Positions 35,095 through 46,452 of a stretch of DNA of 64,000 bases are shown piece by piece. A program made the translations under genes and the position numbers. Within the stretch, counting starts at the first letter, position 1. Every line of letters starts with the position of its first letter. This DNA comes from Muraenolepis orangiensis (Eukaryota > Chordata > Actinopteri > Gadiformes > Muraenolepididae). Below the pieces are notes generated by a model. That model worked only from the letters and a program-made list of their open reading frames with translations, did not search any database and was not told the DNA's origin. The DNA lies in assembly GCA_027704905.1 (NCBI GenBank), contig CM051002.1, positions 3,700,086 through 3,764,085 on the forward strand, read 5' to 3'.

Positions 35095-35395
35095 GTCGCT
35101 TCAAGGTGAGAGACTAGCGTGTAGTTCCTCAAACCGCCTTCGGGTGGCGGATGGTGGCAGAGTGACCCGTCACCATCAATGGAGCAGCAGTGTAGCTCAC
35201 AGATTCCCTGGCTCCTCCTAGCCAAATGTCGAGATGTCCTTGAGCAAGACGCCCCTAACCCTAACTGTCTCCTTGCATGGCTGACTCCGCCGTCATGGTT
35301 GAAGGTGTGTATAAATGTGTGTGTGTGAGGCATGACTTGTAAAGCGCTTTGGATAAAAACGCTATATATAAAAGGGAGTCCATTTACCATCATGT
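35095..35395 (+). repeat. SINE with gcgctatataaa-type 3' end
   Basis: It shares the 3' block ggcatgacttgtaaagcgct, aaaacgctatatataaa and gtccatttacca with the SINE at 50139-50335. The 5' tRNA-like part is diverged (tagctcac near 35192). Confidence 0.6.
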
Positions 35396-36151
35396 CAACA
35401 GGAAGAAATTGTTCGTGTAGGATTTGAGTGGCTAGTTCATCTTCATAATGTGTAATGTATGTTTCATTCAAAAGTTATTGTGGGTTGAATATGAATGAGT
35501 TTTTGCCATAGACTGGTGTCATAATGTCATACATACATCTTGTATGTAGACTGACACAACATTATACCACAGGTCGATGTGACCGATCCACCTGATTACT
35601 AAAATAGCATAACAGCACACCTAGCTGTGCTTAACACAAAATAATTCTTAATCCCTGTGATATCACTCTGCCATTGATTCGACACACAACACGGCGCTAC
35701 AAGCTTAAAATATGACATTTGTGGGCCTAGTAGCAAAAATCAGTCCATGAAAAAATATTGTCCGTTTCAACTAGCACGTTTTGTGTATATAGGTGTGGCA
35801 TTTTTTTAGTTTCCCACAATCTCCAGACAGCATTGGCTTCACAACTGGCTGACTGTCACACTCGCTTGCGGAACAAAGTCACTATTGTGACAATGTTGAC
35901 GTTTAAAGAAAATCCCCCTCTGGTGTAAAACTGAATCCCTTCAGGGAGTGCCTCGGGGGCAGAGGTCGCGGTCTGTGGAGGTGACAACATCATTGACGAT
36001 GTCTCGGATGACATATTGATACACAAATTGGAATTCCGTTAAACCTTTAAAATAAATCCATATCCATAAATCCTGAGTGAGGAACACTAGAGAGGGGGGG
36101 GGGGAGGGGGGGGAATCAATGCTGATGCGTTCATAATCTCCCTTTTGAGAA

Positions 36152-36215
36152 GACATCAAGATTCAAGATGTTTACAATGGAATGCTTATTAACACTATGT
36201 ACTATATACTATACT
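36152..36215. repeat. small fragment of the TTAA-flanked repeat family
   Basis: Reads catcaagattcaagatg, then acaatggaatgcttatt, as in the left end of the 2101-2595 element with an internal gap. Confidence 0.45.
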
Positions 36216-36258
36216 TCAGTGGCGAAGCGTGTCTATCACAACTGGACCTTCTGTAGAC

Positions 36259-36659
36259 CAGGGGTTCCCCAACTTTTCAGCCCGCGACCCCCAACATAAC
36301 AGACCCCCCCCCCCCCACTATCACCGGAGGGACTGAAACATTGAAACAACGTGTGCACAGATCTTCACCATCGAGAACATCGTGAAGTCCAAGGGGGTGG
36401 GGAGGTAATCGTGATATTGAAAATTGTGTGGGGCTTTTTTTTCAGCTGCAAATGATACTGTCGTAAATCTGTCGGAATCAAAATTCCTTTATTCGTCACC
36501 CGTACATATATAAAAATATCTATGCACACGTTATTATTAACAATAAAAACCTCATGGTCACATCAAGAGGATTCTGAAATCATCTCGCGACCCCCCCTCG
36601 GGGTCCCGCGCACCCCCCCCCCCCTCGGGGTCCCACGACCCCCACTTTGGGAACCCCTG
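36259..36659. mobile_element. 401-bp hAT MITE with perfect 8-bp target duplication
   Basis: The ends are caggggttccccaact and the complement agtttgggaacccctg-type (caggggttcccaaagt). The flanks are an identical ctgtagac at 36251-36258 and 36660-36667. CAGGGGTTCCCAA ends with 8-bp duplications are typical of hAT elements. It has no coding capacity. The interior contains C-rich runs and a cctcggggtcc repeat at the right. Confidence 0.9.
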
Positions 36660-36880
36660 CTGTAGACCACCACCCCCACCATCACCATTCGAAAATTCAG
36701 TTGTTCTAGTCAGACGGACGTCACGGAGGAGTCACTTTATGCCTTATCTCATTTAGGCAGATCAGATTGTCGCAGCCAATTTCCAAGTGTACCCTAGTTG
36801 TAAAGCAGTGTCCATGTAGTGACGTAACAGCCCAACACAGACCACCACACAGGCTATCGGTTAAAGGGACGGTCTAACAC

Positions 36881-37101
36881 GCTTCACGTGAAAAGGCTTA
36901 ACTTAACTTTGGAACTTTAAGTTCCAAAATAGTGATCATTAATCACCAAATGTCTCTGGCATATGTCTTGTCATTAGCACTTTCACCTGTCAAAATGAAA
37001 GTGAAAAGGTGAAAGTGCTAATGACAAAACATATGCAAATTAGGTGATTATTGATCGCGGTTTTGTAACTCTTAGTTACGTTAAGTCTTTTCACGTTAAG
37101 C
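36881..37101. repeat. foldback (long inverted repeat) element
   Basis: The left arm (gcttcacgtgaaaaggctta ... gtcattagcactttcacc) is matched by its reverse complement on the right (ggtgaaagtgctaatgac ... tcttttcacgttaagc), with only about 15 bp between arms. Each arm is about 95-110 bp with scattered mismatches. Confidence 0.85.
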
Positions 37102-37518
37102 GATGCAAAGAAAGATCAAGTCCAAACTCTCAATTCAAATGCACAAGAATGCTTAACAAACCCAAGACAGCCATTAACTAATCAGTCAACAAGTGTGTGG
37201 AAACAAAATGCACCAACCAGCTCAACGAGACGCAACACTGAGACAAAACCAGCAAAGACAAATGAGTGTCACTCACCAATGATGTTCACTGACCAAATCC
37301 ATTCTCCTGTCCTTCTGGATGAATGGTGCGACCACCATCAGGTCATAAAGATGATCGCTTTTCAGATCCAAAATAAGTTCCAATTCCCTGCTCTCTTGTC
37401 GGTCCCAAATAGCAACACTCCCATCAGTAGAGCCTCTTGTGGCTAGTAGAGCCCGTTAGCCACGGGGATCGTTCCCAGTTGTTACTCTGAAAATGGCGAA
37501 CATAGCCTGCTTTAACTA

Positions 37519-38970
37519 CCGTATTGACCCGAATATAAGACGGGTTTTTTTTCCTAGAAAAAAATCAAAAAAAGAGGGGTCGTCTTATAATCGGGGTTTA
37601 GACTTTTCGATGTACCGTAATTGCACATGTAACTGCGCAACAACAGATCGCGCCAAACGAGTGTTCCGAGACACCGCGCGACACTTAAAGTAACTCAAAG
37701 TCTTAAAGTAACAGTACATAAAAATAGTTACCTGGAGAGTTAGAAATGGAGAGACAGCGACCAACTTGAAAAAAGTGGCTCAAAAGTAGGGCAAGTTAAT
37801 AAACAGAAGAGACGAAGTTACGATGCCAATTTTAAGATAATGGTGATAAACGAAGCAGAGACATCAAACACCTGTCATTGCGACGCAGGACAAGCCCAGC
37901 GCCTGCCCTCAGACTTCAGAGAGAAGCTACTGTCTTATCAGCGATATGTGATCAAGTTAAGGAAGAAGCACTCATACCCCCTTGATCAGATGGGCAATGT
38001 GATCAAACGCCTGTGTATTTTGACATGCCATCTGTCACTGTGCATAAGAAAGGCGACAAATCAGTGATCTACTGATCTACTGGAAACGAGAAGAGCCGAG
38101 TAACGGTCATGTTAACGCGCCTCGCAGATGGGACACAACTTCCCCCGTACGTGGGGGATTATGGTAGGTGCCCAGGCAAAGGGCTGGATGGAGACGGAGC
38201 TTGTGGTGGACTGGCTCAAGGTGGTGTGGGGCAGACGGCGTGGGGGACTCAGAAAGCAGAGGAACATGTTGATTCTGGATGCTTTCCGTGGACACTTGAC
38301 TGAGCCAGTCAAAACCTAGTCACCTAGTGATCATACCGGGCGGAATGACAAGCCAGCTGCAGGTGTTGGATGTGGTCGTTAACAAACCATTCAAGGTTAA
38401 TCTGCGCAAGAGATCCACAGAGTGGCTCCTGGCTGCTAATCACGCACTGACACCGTCTGGAAAAATCCAAAAGCCTGCAGTACGTTTGCTCTGTGAATGG
38501 ATCTTGCAAGCATGGGCTGACGTTTCCCCAGAAAGCATTAATGGGTTTAAGAAATGCTGCGTATGCCATGGATGGCAGCGAGGATGACGTGATGTGGGAG
38601 GAGACGGGGAAGCAGACACCGTGAGTGACGATAGCGGGAGTGAGAGGAACAACCAGCGACGTAGAAGACGAGCTGAATGAGAAGACTTGATGTGACCAAT
38701 AGACTGATGTTCTGTTTCATTGCTCTACCGTTTTATTGCACTACTGTTTCATTGCAATCTATCTAGCCTGTTTTGTTTTTGTTTGTCAAGTTAGGCAAAT
38801 TTTAACACAATGTGTGATGTGTGTTATCATTATTTTCCAAAAAAAAGATTTTCTTTATAAAAAAAAGATTTGGTCTTCAAAAAAATAAATATATTTTTTT
38901 TCCAAAAATGAGTCTTGAAAAAGAGGGGTCGTCTTATAATCGGGGTCGTCTTATATTCGGGTCAATACGG
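37519..38970 (+). mobile_element. pogo-like (Tc1/mariner superfamily) transposon, 1452 bp
   Basis: The terminal inverted repeats are ccgtattgacccgaatataa at the left and the complement at the right (ttatattcgggtcaatacgg), with sub-terminal gaggggtcgtcttataat repeats at both ends. The flanks are TA dinucleotides (37517-37518 and 38971-38972), the Tc1/mariner target duplication. The interior carries a decayed DDE transposase. Confidence 0.9.
37840..38640 (+). pseudogene. pogo-type DDE transposase remnant
   Basis: Broken frames read FREKLLSYQRYVIKLRKKH and LDQMGNV, then after a frameshift GWMETELVVDWLKVVWG, MLILDAFRGHLTE (second catalytic Asp), and in a third frame IIPGGMTSQLQVLDVVVNKP, LLCEWILQAW and SPESINGFKKC. 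These are blocks of the pogo/Tigger DDE domain related to CENP-B and Jerky. The first catalytic Asp region is deleted or shifted near 37995-38060. The N-terminal DNA-binding domain is missing. Inactive. Confidence 0.85.
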
Positions 38971-39624
38971 TACTTGAGTCAGCTCCAGATTGTCAGGTGT
39001 TGGACGGCCTTTTTTAATAATGTCTATCTTAACATTAAATGGTCGTCTTGAAAATGGTTCAGACAATAAATCCGCAACGACATCATCTTCACCTGTTGCC
39101 ATTTTGACGTAAAAAAAACAACGTAGAAAACGTAACACTACGCTAGATCCACTCTCGCGCCAGCCACCACCTTGCACCTTCTAGCTCCATATTGAGCTGC
39201 GGGGAAATCTAAAAGAATACGCCCATTGGCTACAAATCACGATATGATTGGTTGATCAAATTGTCAATCCAAACGTACGCTCTCATTCAGTCTAAGGGCC
39301 AATGTCAGCGGGAATACTTTGGTTGAAGGATATTCTTCCCAGCAACCCAGAAACATATCTGATTGGTTGCATTGTTTTTCCAACACAAAACCACTCAAAT
39401 GCGTGGACCGAGAAAGACAAACAAATCAACGTAACACTGTAATATAACACAGATACGATTCTCATTTATTCATTTTATTTAAATTTTATTAAATGTTATT
39501 AAATGTTATTACATTGTATTAATACAATTAATTCGATTTTTTGGTTTCATCTGAGAGTTCCAGGGTCTTCTCTGAATACCTTGAAGGCCCTGACGCTTCA
39601 CCACTGCTATACTTAGACTATGCA

Positions 39625-39740
39625 ACACAATTCTATAACATATCTGTACACAACAAAAATAACAATAAAAAATAACAATCAAGTGACTAATGGATGATAT
39701 CTGCATGTTTTGAATTGTGCAAAAAGCATTTATAAAGCAG
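39625..39740 (-). repeat. internal fragment of the TTAA-flanked repeat family
   Basis: Matches the 31.4-kb copy: ataacaatca, gtgactaatggatgatat and ttgtgcaaaaagcattta. Confidence 0.5.
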
Positions 39741-40008
39741 TAATTAATTCACTGTGTACATACAAATAAACAAACTGTAGGTCAGATGTGGTATGTACAA
39801 TAACTTGGATTCTGGAGTGCCATGAAATAAAACCTCTTTATTGTCAAGCTATTCAAACTTCAAAACTTCGTTTCTTAGAAAGTCAAGGACTTAAAAGGAC
39901 TTCTAAAAAGGAACTTCTTTATCGTTCCTACATGGCCTACATCAAGTATTCACTACTTTTTACTGCTACATCTAACTTTAATATCACTTTATTGTTTATT
40001 TTCTTGCA

Positions 40009-40370
<362 letters not shown>

Positions 40371-40385
40371 CTCTCTCTTGATCAG

Positions 40386-40975
40386 TTCTGGTGCTGCTCA
40401 TTCTGACGCTGAAGCGGCACCGGAAGGGCCAGCGGATCGCCGAGGACGAGGAGGACATGCGGGACAACGTCATCAAGTACAACGACGAGGGCGGCGGCGA
40501 GCAGGACACGCAGGCGTATGACATGAGTGCCCTGAGGAACCTCTACGACTTCCCTGAGGCCAAGGGCCCCGAGTCCGGGCCCCCGGACCTCCGCATGCTG
40601 CCCCAGTACATCCAGGGGGGACGGCAAGGAGGAGGCGGCGGCAGTGCCGGTGGTGGCGGCAGGACGGCATCTGCCTCCGTCTCGGCGGTGGTGGGCGGTG
40701 CCGCTAGTGAGCCGCCGGCCGACTTCTCCCTCTTCAAGGGCTACATCCGAAAGAAGGTGCAGCAGGCAGACGCCGACCTGTCCGTGCCGCCCTACGACTC
40801 CTTCCAGACGTACGCCTTCGAGGGCTCCAGCTCGCCGGCACTGTCGTTGAGCTCAATCCACACGCTGTCTACGGCGTCCGAGCAGGACTTCTCATACCTC
40901 GGCGACTGGGGGCCGCGCTTCAGGCAGCTGGCGGGCTACTACGCCCCCGCTGGCCCCGAAGAGGACGGCTCCTAG
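40386..40975 (+). CDS. cdh22: cadherin-22-like terminal coding exon (cytoplasmic tail)
   Basis: This last coding exon has 195 codons plus a TAG stop. It begins with the rest of the transmembrane helix, then basic residues KRHRKGQR. Next comes the p120-catenin-binding juxtamembrane motif (MRDNVIKYNDEGGGEQDTQ), which is nearly invariant in classical cadherins. A Gly/Ala-rich linker (about residues 78-110 of the exon) follows, then the beta-catenin-binding region (DLSVPPYDSFQTYAFEG, SLSS, DFSYLGDWGPRF). The NLYDF/DMSALR wording and the SEQDFSYL ending agree with CDH22 rather than CDH24 or CDH11 as I remember them. The exon is strongly GC-rich, unlike its flanks. The acceptor (ttgatcag) follows a (TC)n array of about 350 bp. 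The tail links the adhesion molecule to catenins and actin at the plasma membrane. Confidence 0.93.
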
Positions 40976-41808
40976 CAGACGGTCCTCGTTGACGCAGTGG
41001 ATGTGACGGTCATCATCAGAGCTGTGTCTTCATCCTCCTACTCCTTCTCCTCCTCGGTAACTGCCTCCTCTTCTGACCCTCTGATCCGTCAGGACTGGAC
41101 CCTGGCTAGGACAGAGAGCAGCACCTCCTTTGGAGACAGAGAACAAAACACACATACACACACAAACACACACACACACACACACACAGGCGAGGCAGCA
41201 CCACACTTTGTACTCCACTTTGGTAAAGAACTTTCTTACGGAACAAAAAATGCAAAAAAACCTTCTGTTGAGACGCTTTTCACGGCAGCTCAACCCCCAA
41301 ACCCCCCTCCCTCCCTGAGTGTGTCAAGACACAAAGCCGAGAGGCGGATATGAGAAACAACGCGAAAGAGCAAAAAGTTATTCAATCATCAATCGGCAAA
41401 CAGGCAAGCGCACACCAGGGGAGGGGGGGTACACGCTGAAAGCCACACATTATCATTTAAATATGTCTTGAGGCGGAATTCTCTTTCTCTCATGTCGCTG
41501 ATGGGAATCTTTCCTTTTTTTCTTTTGTTTTGGTTGAGCTGTTGCAGAAAGCAGCCAGAAATGAACCCAGCTAAGTTCTTCTGGGGGAGTTTGGGGCAGG
41601 GGTGGGTGAGGGGGGGGGGGGGTACAATTGTCAACAGGCTAAGGTAAAACAACTCAAAACAAACAAACAAACAAACAAACAAAAAAAGTATTTATTTAAG
41701 GAGAAAATATTTATGTATTTATTCATTTCAATGTATGTATGTACTGTATGTATTTATTTATTTATTTTGTACCATGGTCCACATTGATGGACGGAGGACG
41801 ATTGGGAG

Positions 41809-41891
41809 AGAGAGAGAGGAGAGGAGAGGAGAGGAGAGGAGAGGAGAGGAGAGGAGAGGAGAGGAGAGGAGAGGAGAGGAGAGGAGAGGAG
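41809..41891. repeat. (GGAGA)n pentanucleotide array in the 3' UTR
   Basis: About 16 copies of the 5-bp unit ggaga. Confidence 0.96.
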
Positions 41892-42222
41892 GGGACAGTG
41901 GGAAGCCGAGTGCCATGTGATCAGAGACAACATCAACACAGAAATGACTACCGGTGTTTACCGTCTTGCCGTCTGGTTCACAGCAGATTCCAGAGTCATA
42001 CGTTTTGATTTGATTTTTTTTTCTATGGACTTTATTTCTAACTAAATGAAAAACAAGAGAATGTGGCATGAAGTGGTAGAGCTATGGGGGATATGGAGAC
42101 AACATTGACGGAAAAAACAGTGCGATTATATAAAAAGTTGCCGATTCGGTTTCACATCAGTTCTGGATTGGACATCATTTTACTGTGTGTTCCTTTATTC
42201 CTTTTATTTTTTGTCAATATGA

Positions 42223-42228
42223 ATTAAA
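42223..42228 (+). terminator. candidate polyadenylation signal ATTAAA
   Basis: ATTAAA lies about 1.25 kb after the cadherin stop and is followed by tgtctttgtatgtttttg, a T/G-rich downstream element. It is the first good signal after the coding end. A second candidate, AATAAA, lies near 42683. Confidence 0.5.
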
Positions 42229-42250
42229 AGCTGAAATGTCTTTGTATGTT

Positions 42251-43530
42251 TTTGATTGTCATGCATTGAGGACAACAATTATTTTTATTCTCGTTATTTT
42301 TTCAGATTATATTTAGCCGGTTATTAGGCAATAAGGCACAAACAGCACGACATATGAAGTGGTCATAGAGACTAAAGACTAAACACTAAAGTATGTTCTT
42401 TCATGTTTCCAGATGTTTTGTCTGTGCGAGTGTGTGTTGTGTTCATATCATTTCACATTCTATCGTATTTGATTTATTTTCTCTCTTAAGTTTGCTGGGG
42501 TGGGTAAAGGTCAAAAGGATGATATATATAAAAAAAGATGGAGAAATATATATACATATGAAGTACATAGGGGACCCATGTGACAATGGCCACAACCATA
42601 CCTGTTTCCCCACAAGCCTTTACAATGTTGAAATGAACAAATTGCAAATGAACGTGGGGAATTTAATAATGAAATTTATGAAAATAAATAAATATTTAAG
42701 TTTCCATTGGTTTTAAATCCTACCTCTCACCGTCTCTACTCTCTCGGTTTCACTACAGTATGTGACTCCATTCATCCAAAAAATCTTCTTCTTGTATTCC
42801 TAATTGCCGGTTTCTGAAGATCATTGTGGTGAAGAATAAGTGACTCAAACGTGGGTATATTTTCAAATGGTATATATTCAGAGGGTATATATTCAAATGG
42901 TATATATCTCTATATAGAGAGATAATTGTAATGGGGTTGGGTTGTGTTGTCCATCACTCACAACAGGGGGGGTGACGCCATATAACGTCTATTTCATCGC
43001 TTTGTTCTTCTGCTAAAAGGAGGGGGCCCGGGGGACAAAATCCCCGCTTGCACGTTAAGTTAATTTACGTTCTGATTGGTTCTCAGAAGGAACGTTGGAG
43101 CTGTGGTTGTTTTTATAGAAAAGTACCAAGGCAGTCAATTTGGATAATTTATTGTTGAATTGTCTTTTTGATTTGATTTGATTTGATGTTTTTTATGAAA
43201 GCCATTCATTCAAACGCAAAGGTTGTCTGTTCTTGCGCTACTTAGAGAACATACTGGACTAGAAATATATATATATATATATATATCTATTTGTATATAA
43301 TATGCATATAATAATATGTATATATTTATATAGTCAAGCTTGAGGTTATCCTTCTGTGTTCTATTTTTCCTTTGTTTTATTTAATTGGTCTGAATATTCC
43401 CAACATTAGAATATCGGAGCACACAATGCATCACGGTTTTGCGGCTTTTCTTTTCTCTTTGTTGAAGCCGACTTGCAGGTCATCAATGCACCGACACCAC
43501 AAATAAATGTATTAACAACTCCTGTCTATT
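42251..43530. other. intergenic, AT-rich
   Basis: No gene is recognisable. It holds a TA-rich patch at 42884-42925 and (TA)n-like sequence at 43263-43330, plus a short gatttgatttgattt run near 43170. Confidence 0.6.
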
Positions 43531-43639
43531 CTAAATCTAAATCTAAATCTAAATCTAAATCTAAATCTAAATCTCAATCTAAATCTCAATCTCAATCTCA
43601 ATCTCAATCTCAATCTAAATCTCAATCTAAATCTAAATC
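43531..43639. repeat. (AAATCT)n / (CAATCT)n hexanucleotide array
   Basis: About 18 hexamers, starting as aaatct and switching to caatct in the centre. It lies directly before a SINE. Confidence 0.95.
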
Positions 43640-43664
43640 CTTGATAGCTCAAGGGCATCTCAGA

Positions 43665-43922
43665 AGTGTCGGGCGGCAGTACAGCTCAGAAGGTAGAGTG
43701 GTGCCTCACAACCGAAAGGTTGCTGGTTCGATCCCCGGCTCATCCTCACAAAAACTATCGATGTGTGTCCTTGAGCAAGACACCCTAACCCTAACTGCTC
43801 CCCGGGCGCTGTGTAAATAGCTGCCCACTGCTCCTAATGCGATGGGTTAAATGCAGAAAACTAATTTCACTCTATGTGTGTACATGTATGTGACCAATAA
43901 AGAGGATTCAATCCTCCAGTTT
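43665..43922 (+). repeat. tRNA-derived SINE, near complete
   Basis: It begins gggcggcagtacagctcaga, an A-box-like segment, and contains ggttcgatccccggc, a B-box. These resemble the tRNA internal RNA polymerase III promoter. The body includes gagcaagacaccctaaccct and gctgcccactgctcctaatg, and the end is caataaagaggattcaatcc. The same family occurs at 23.7, 45.1, 53.7 and 55.0 kb. Confidence 0.8.
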
Positions 43923-44097
43923 TAGAAGGCAAACTGGCACCTATTTCCCAAGTACCAGTTCTCACTCCCTACTTGGTCCGTTTCGGGGAATTGAACAGGC
44001 CTCCGGTTCCCAACCAAGTCCCAGGAAAGGTGTGGTAAAGTTTCACAGTCTGTGTGTGAGGGAATGTGCACACATGTGACTGTGTGACAATGTGATA

Positions 44098-44860
44098 ATA
44101 AATTATATTTATAAGCGCACTTTTAATTTGCGTGGGCAAAACTCAAAGTGCTACAGAGTAAAAATGGTTTAAATAAAACAACAGAATAAAAGCAGCAACA
44201 TTTACGCCGGCATGGCAACCAGTGGGGTTTTTTAAAAATCGATTAAAAAAATATGTGTTTTTAGGCCTTTTTTAAAAACATCCACAGTCTGTGGTGTCCT
44301 CAGCTGGTTTGGGAGGGCGTTCCACAGTCTCGGAGCAGCGGAGCAGAAGGCTCGGTCTCCCATGGTTTTCAGTTTGGCTCCTCGTGGAGGTTTGTGGGGT
44401 GAGAAGTTCTTTGATGTATGAGGGAGCATTTCCATGAATGCACTGATAGGTGAAGAGGGTGATTTTGTAGTCAATCCTGAGTGAGACCGGGGGCCAGTGC
44501 AATTATTTGAGTATGGGCGTGATGTGTTCATACTTCCGCACTCTCATCAGGATCCTAGCAGCGCTGTTCTGGATGTATTGCAGCTTCTGGATGTTCTTGC
44601 TAGGAATCCCAATGAGATGTGCGTTACAGTAGTCTAGCCTGGAGGAGACAAAGGCGTGGACAAGCTTTTCAGCATCTGATAGACTGAGTGTGGGGCGGAG
44701 TTTAGCGATATTTCTGAGGTGGTAGAAGGAGGTCTTGCATGTTTGTTTGATGTGGGCCTCAAAGGTCAGGTGAGGATCCATTTTAACACCCAGATTGGTG
44801 ACAGTTGATGAGAGTGAAATGACTGTCTGTGTGTGTGTGCGTGCATGCAAGCGATACCGA
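44098..44860 (-). pseudogene. L2-like LINE 3' fragment
   Basis: The minus strand encodes the C-terminal part of an L2 ORF: TNLGVKMDPHLTFEAHI, CKTSFYHLRNIAKLRP, LVHAFVSSRLDYCNAHLIG, IQNSAARILMR, then after a stop (the LHWPP block) AFCSAAPRLWNALPNQLR and KGLKTHIFL. Stops and frameshifts are present. The 3' UTR runs to about 44098 (complement of aaagtgcgcttataaatata). 5' truncated and inactive. Confidence 0.85.
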
Positions 44861-45129
44861 TCTGCAAGGCGTCTAGAGGGACTCTCTGGTCAGTTATCCT
44901 GTGAGTGTGGAGGTTATGAAGCTCCGCTCCTCAGCAGGAGAGAAAATCTCCCCCAAGGCTCCGTTTGGTTACTTAGCAGTTTGATGGTGACAAAACCAGC
45001 CTCGTATTCATCCTCCGTTTTATCCCTTTCCTCACAGATAGGCCTGGGTACATGAGAACAAATTAATGTCTGGCCATAAATCATAAATCACAACACTGCC
45101 CTCCCCACACACACACACACATCAAGGGC

Positions 45130-45352
45130 AAGGTGGGTTCATGAGTTACGCGGCTGGAAGCAGGGTGATTGACCACTCGGCTCAGGTGGGTAGTTGCCGT
45201 CTGCGTTTCTAATATCATCATTTTTTTCAAGGTGCCCATAAGCAAGGCCTCAGACCCCTACAATGCTCCCCGGGCAGCTGTATATAAAAACAGCTGCCCA
45301 CTGCTGTGTATGTATGTATGTATTTGAACAATAAAGATGATTCGATCCTCCA
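45130..45352 (+). repeat. diverged tRNA-derived SINE
   Basis: It shares gctccccgggcagctgtata, aacagctgcccactgctg and caataaagatgattcgatcc with the other copies. The 5' part is degraded. Confidence 0.65.
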
Positions 45353-46000
45353 GATTTCAATTTAGATTAGTTTATGAAATGTGATTGTCTTCCCAAAGTA
45401 TAGCATTATATCAAATCCTACATGTTATCACGCAGAAGGTGTATTGATGATACAGATGATTGACCAGGTTTGTGAATCCATTGGAATGACTATTATAGTT
45501 CAATTGCCCATTGAAACTGAAAGTATATCTTCGGGATTTGTTGGCTCTCATGTGATACACACTGAGAGGGAAATGACAGCTCTTGTAGCCACAGCCACTT
45601 ATCCAAACTTAGTTTGTTTAGGACATTTTTTGCATAAGTAGGAATCATTGATTGTCAAATAATCAGATTTGATCCATTTAGGAAATGGATCAATTTTTCA
45701 TTCCGATGGGGAGAAGCGAGGGGGGGGTTTGTCTGTTGGTTTAAACAGAAAACAAGTGCTCGTAAGTGTTCGATGGCCATCAGATGCATTACATGGTAAC
45801 AACAATATCACAACTGATCCGAGATCGACCAAGAATGAGCCAAAGAAAGGTCGGCAAACATAAAAAACAATAGACAATTATTCATCACATATTCATTCTC
45901 CACACTAAAATAATTGGGACAATTGAAACAATTAACGATAACAACGTAGCGACAGTGTCTCATTCCAACCCAGCTCTTCCTGATCCTAGTCCTGGATTTC
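45353..46000. other. intergenic, nothing recognised
   Basis: A short 86-codon frame at 45381-45641 has no recognisable similarity. I see no other signal. Confidence 0.5.
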
Positions 46001-46452
46001 CGCTGGCTTCCTGGATCCGCGATGTCACTGGACTCCGTTCCGAATGCCACTCCAGGTTTTCCCTGTCGGCCGTGTCATACTGGACTCACCTGTTGTCAAT
46101 CACACCTCATTTACTAGCTGTATTTAAACCATGTCTTATCTGTCATTCATCGCTGGATTATCACACTGATTCTCAGAAATCCTCACGTCTGTATCAAGTT
46201 TAAGTATCATGTATTGTGTTCTGTGTTTTGATTCACCATGTTTTGACCGCCTGGATAACCACCTTGCCTCACTTTTTGCCTCAGTATTTTTGTACCTTTG
46301 CCTTAACCCTCCACAACCTGTTACCGACCTCTGCTTGCCTTGACGACGATTTTGGACTCTGCCATGCTTTGCCCCCTTCGGGGTTTGTGGGCGATAAAAA
46401 GTTTGTTTTCTACCGCTCTGCTTTTGGGTCCCACCTACACCATGCCCTGACG
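46000..46452 (+). repeat. possible solo LTR (gypsy-type)
   Basis: The segment has an LTR-like layout resembling the 5' LTR near 10 kb: a TATA-like tatttaaacc near 46112, C/T-rich text with repeated tgccttg and gcct motifs, a gataaaaag hexamer region near 46392, and cttttgggtcccacctac near the end (compare tttgggtccaaacctaac at 10390). No internal domain and no clear target duplication were found. Confidence 0.35.

Larger units (their letters stand above)
37260..39177 (-). pseudogene. hAT transposase N-terminal exon, interrupted by a pogo element
   Basis: On the minus strand 39112 to 38973 encodes MATGEDDVVADLLSEPF, then KIDIIKKGRPTPD, the start of a TTF-finger hAT transposase (proteins often labelled ZMYM1-like). 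The frame stops at the pogo insertion and resumes at 37516 with KAGYVRHFQSNNWERSPWL, then a WEC zinc-finger position. If one TA of the duplication is removed, the two parts join in frame (ELTQV then VKAGY). The 37516-37260 part has a stop before WEC and a frameshift, and the catalytic domain is not seen. This assignment rests on remembered family sequence. Confidence 0.72.
40976..42250 (+). other. cdh22: 3' UTR of the cadherin gene (estimated end)
   Basis: This is non-coding sequence after the stop. It includes a (CA)n run (41151-41189), a poly-G patch near 41611, (CAAA)n near 41664 and a (GGAGA)n array (41809-41891). The end is inferred from the ATTAAA at 42223 followed by a GT-rich stretch. 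A further AATAAA near 42683 could give a longer form. Confidence 0.6.

Noticed and set aside
38128..38640. Host gene of the CENP-B/Jerky type
   Set aside because: Frames are broken and the whole lies between pogo terminal inverted repeats with TA duplications, so it is a transposase remnant.
43531..43639. CRISPR-like array
   Set aside because: Hexanucleotide repeats without spacers, in a vertebrate genome; a plain microsatellite.
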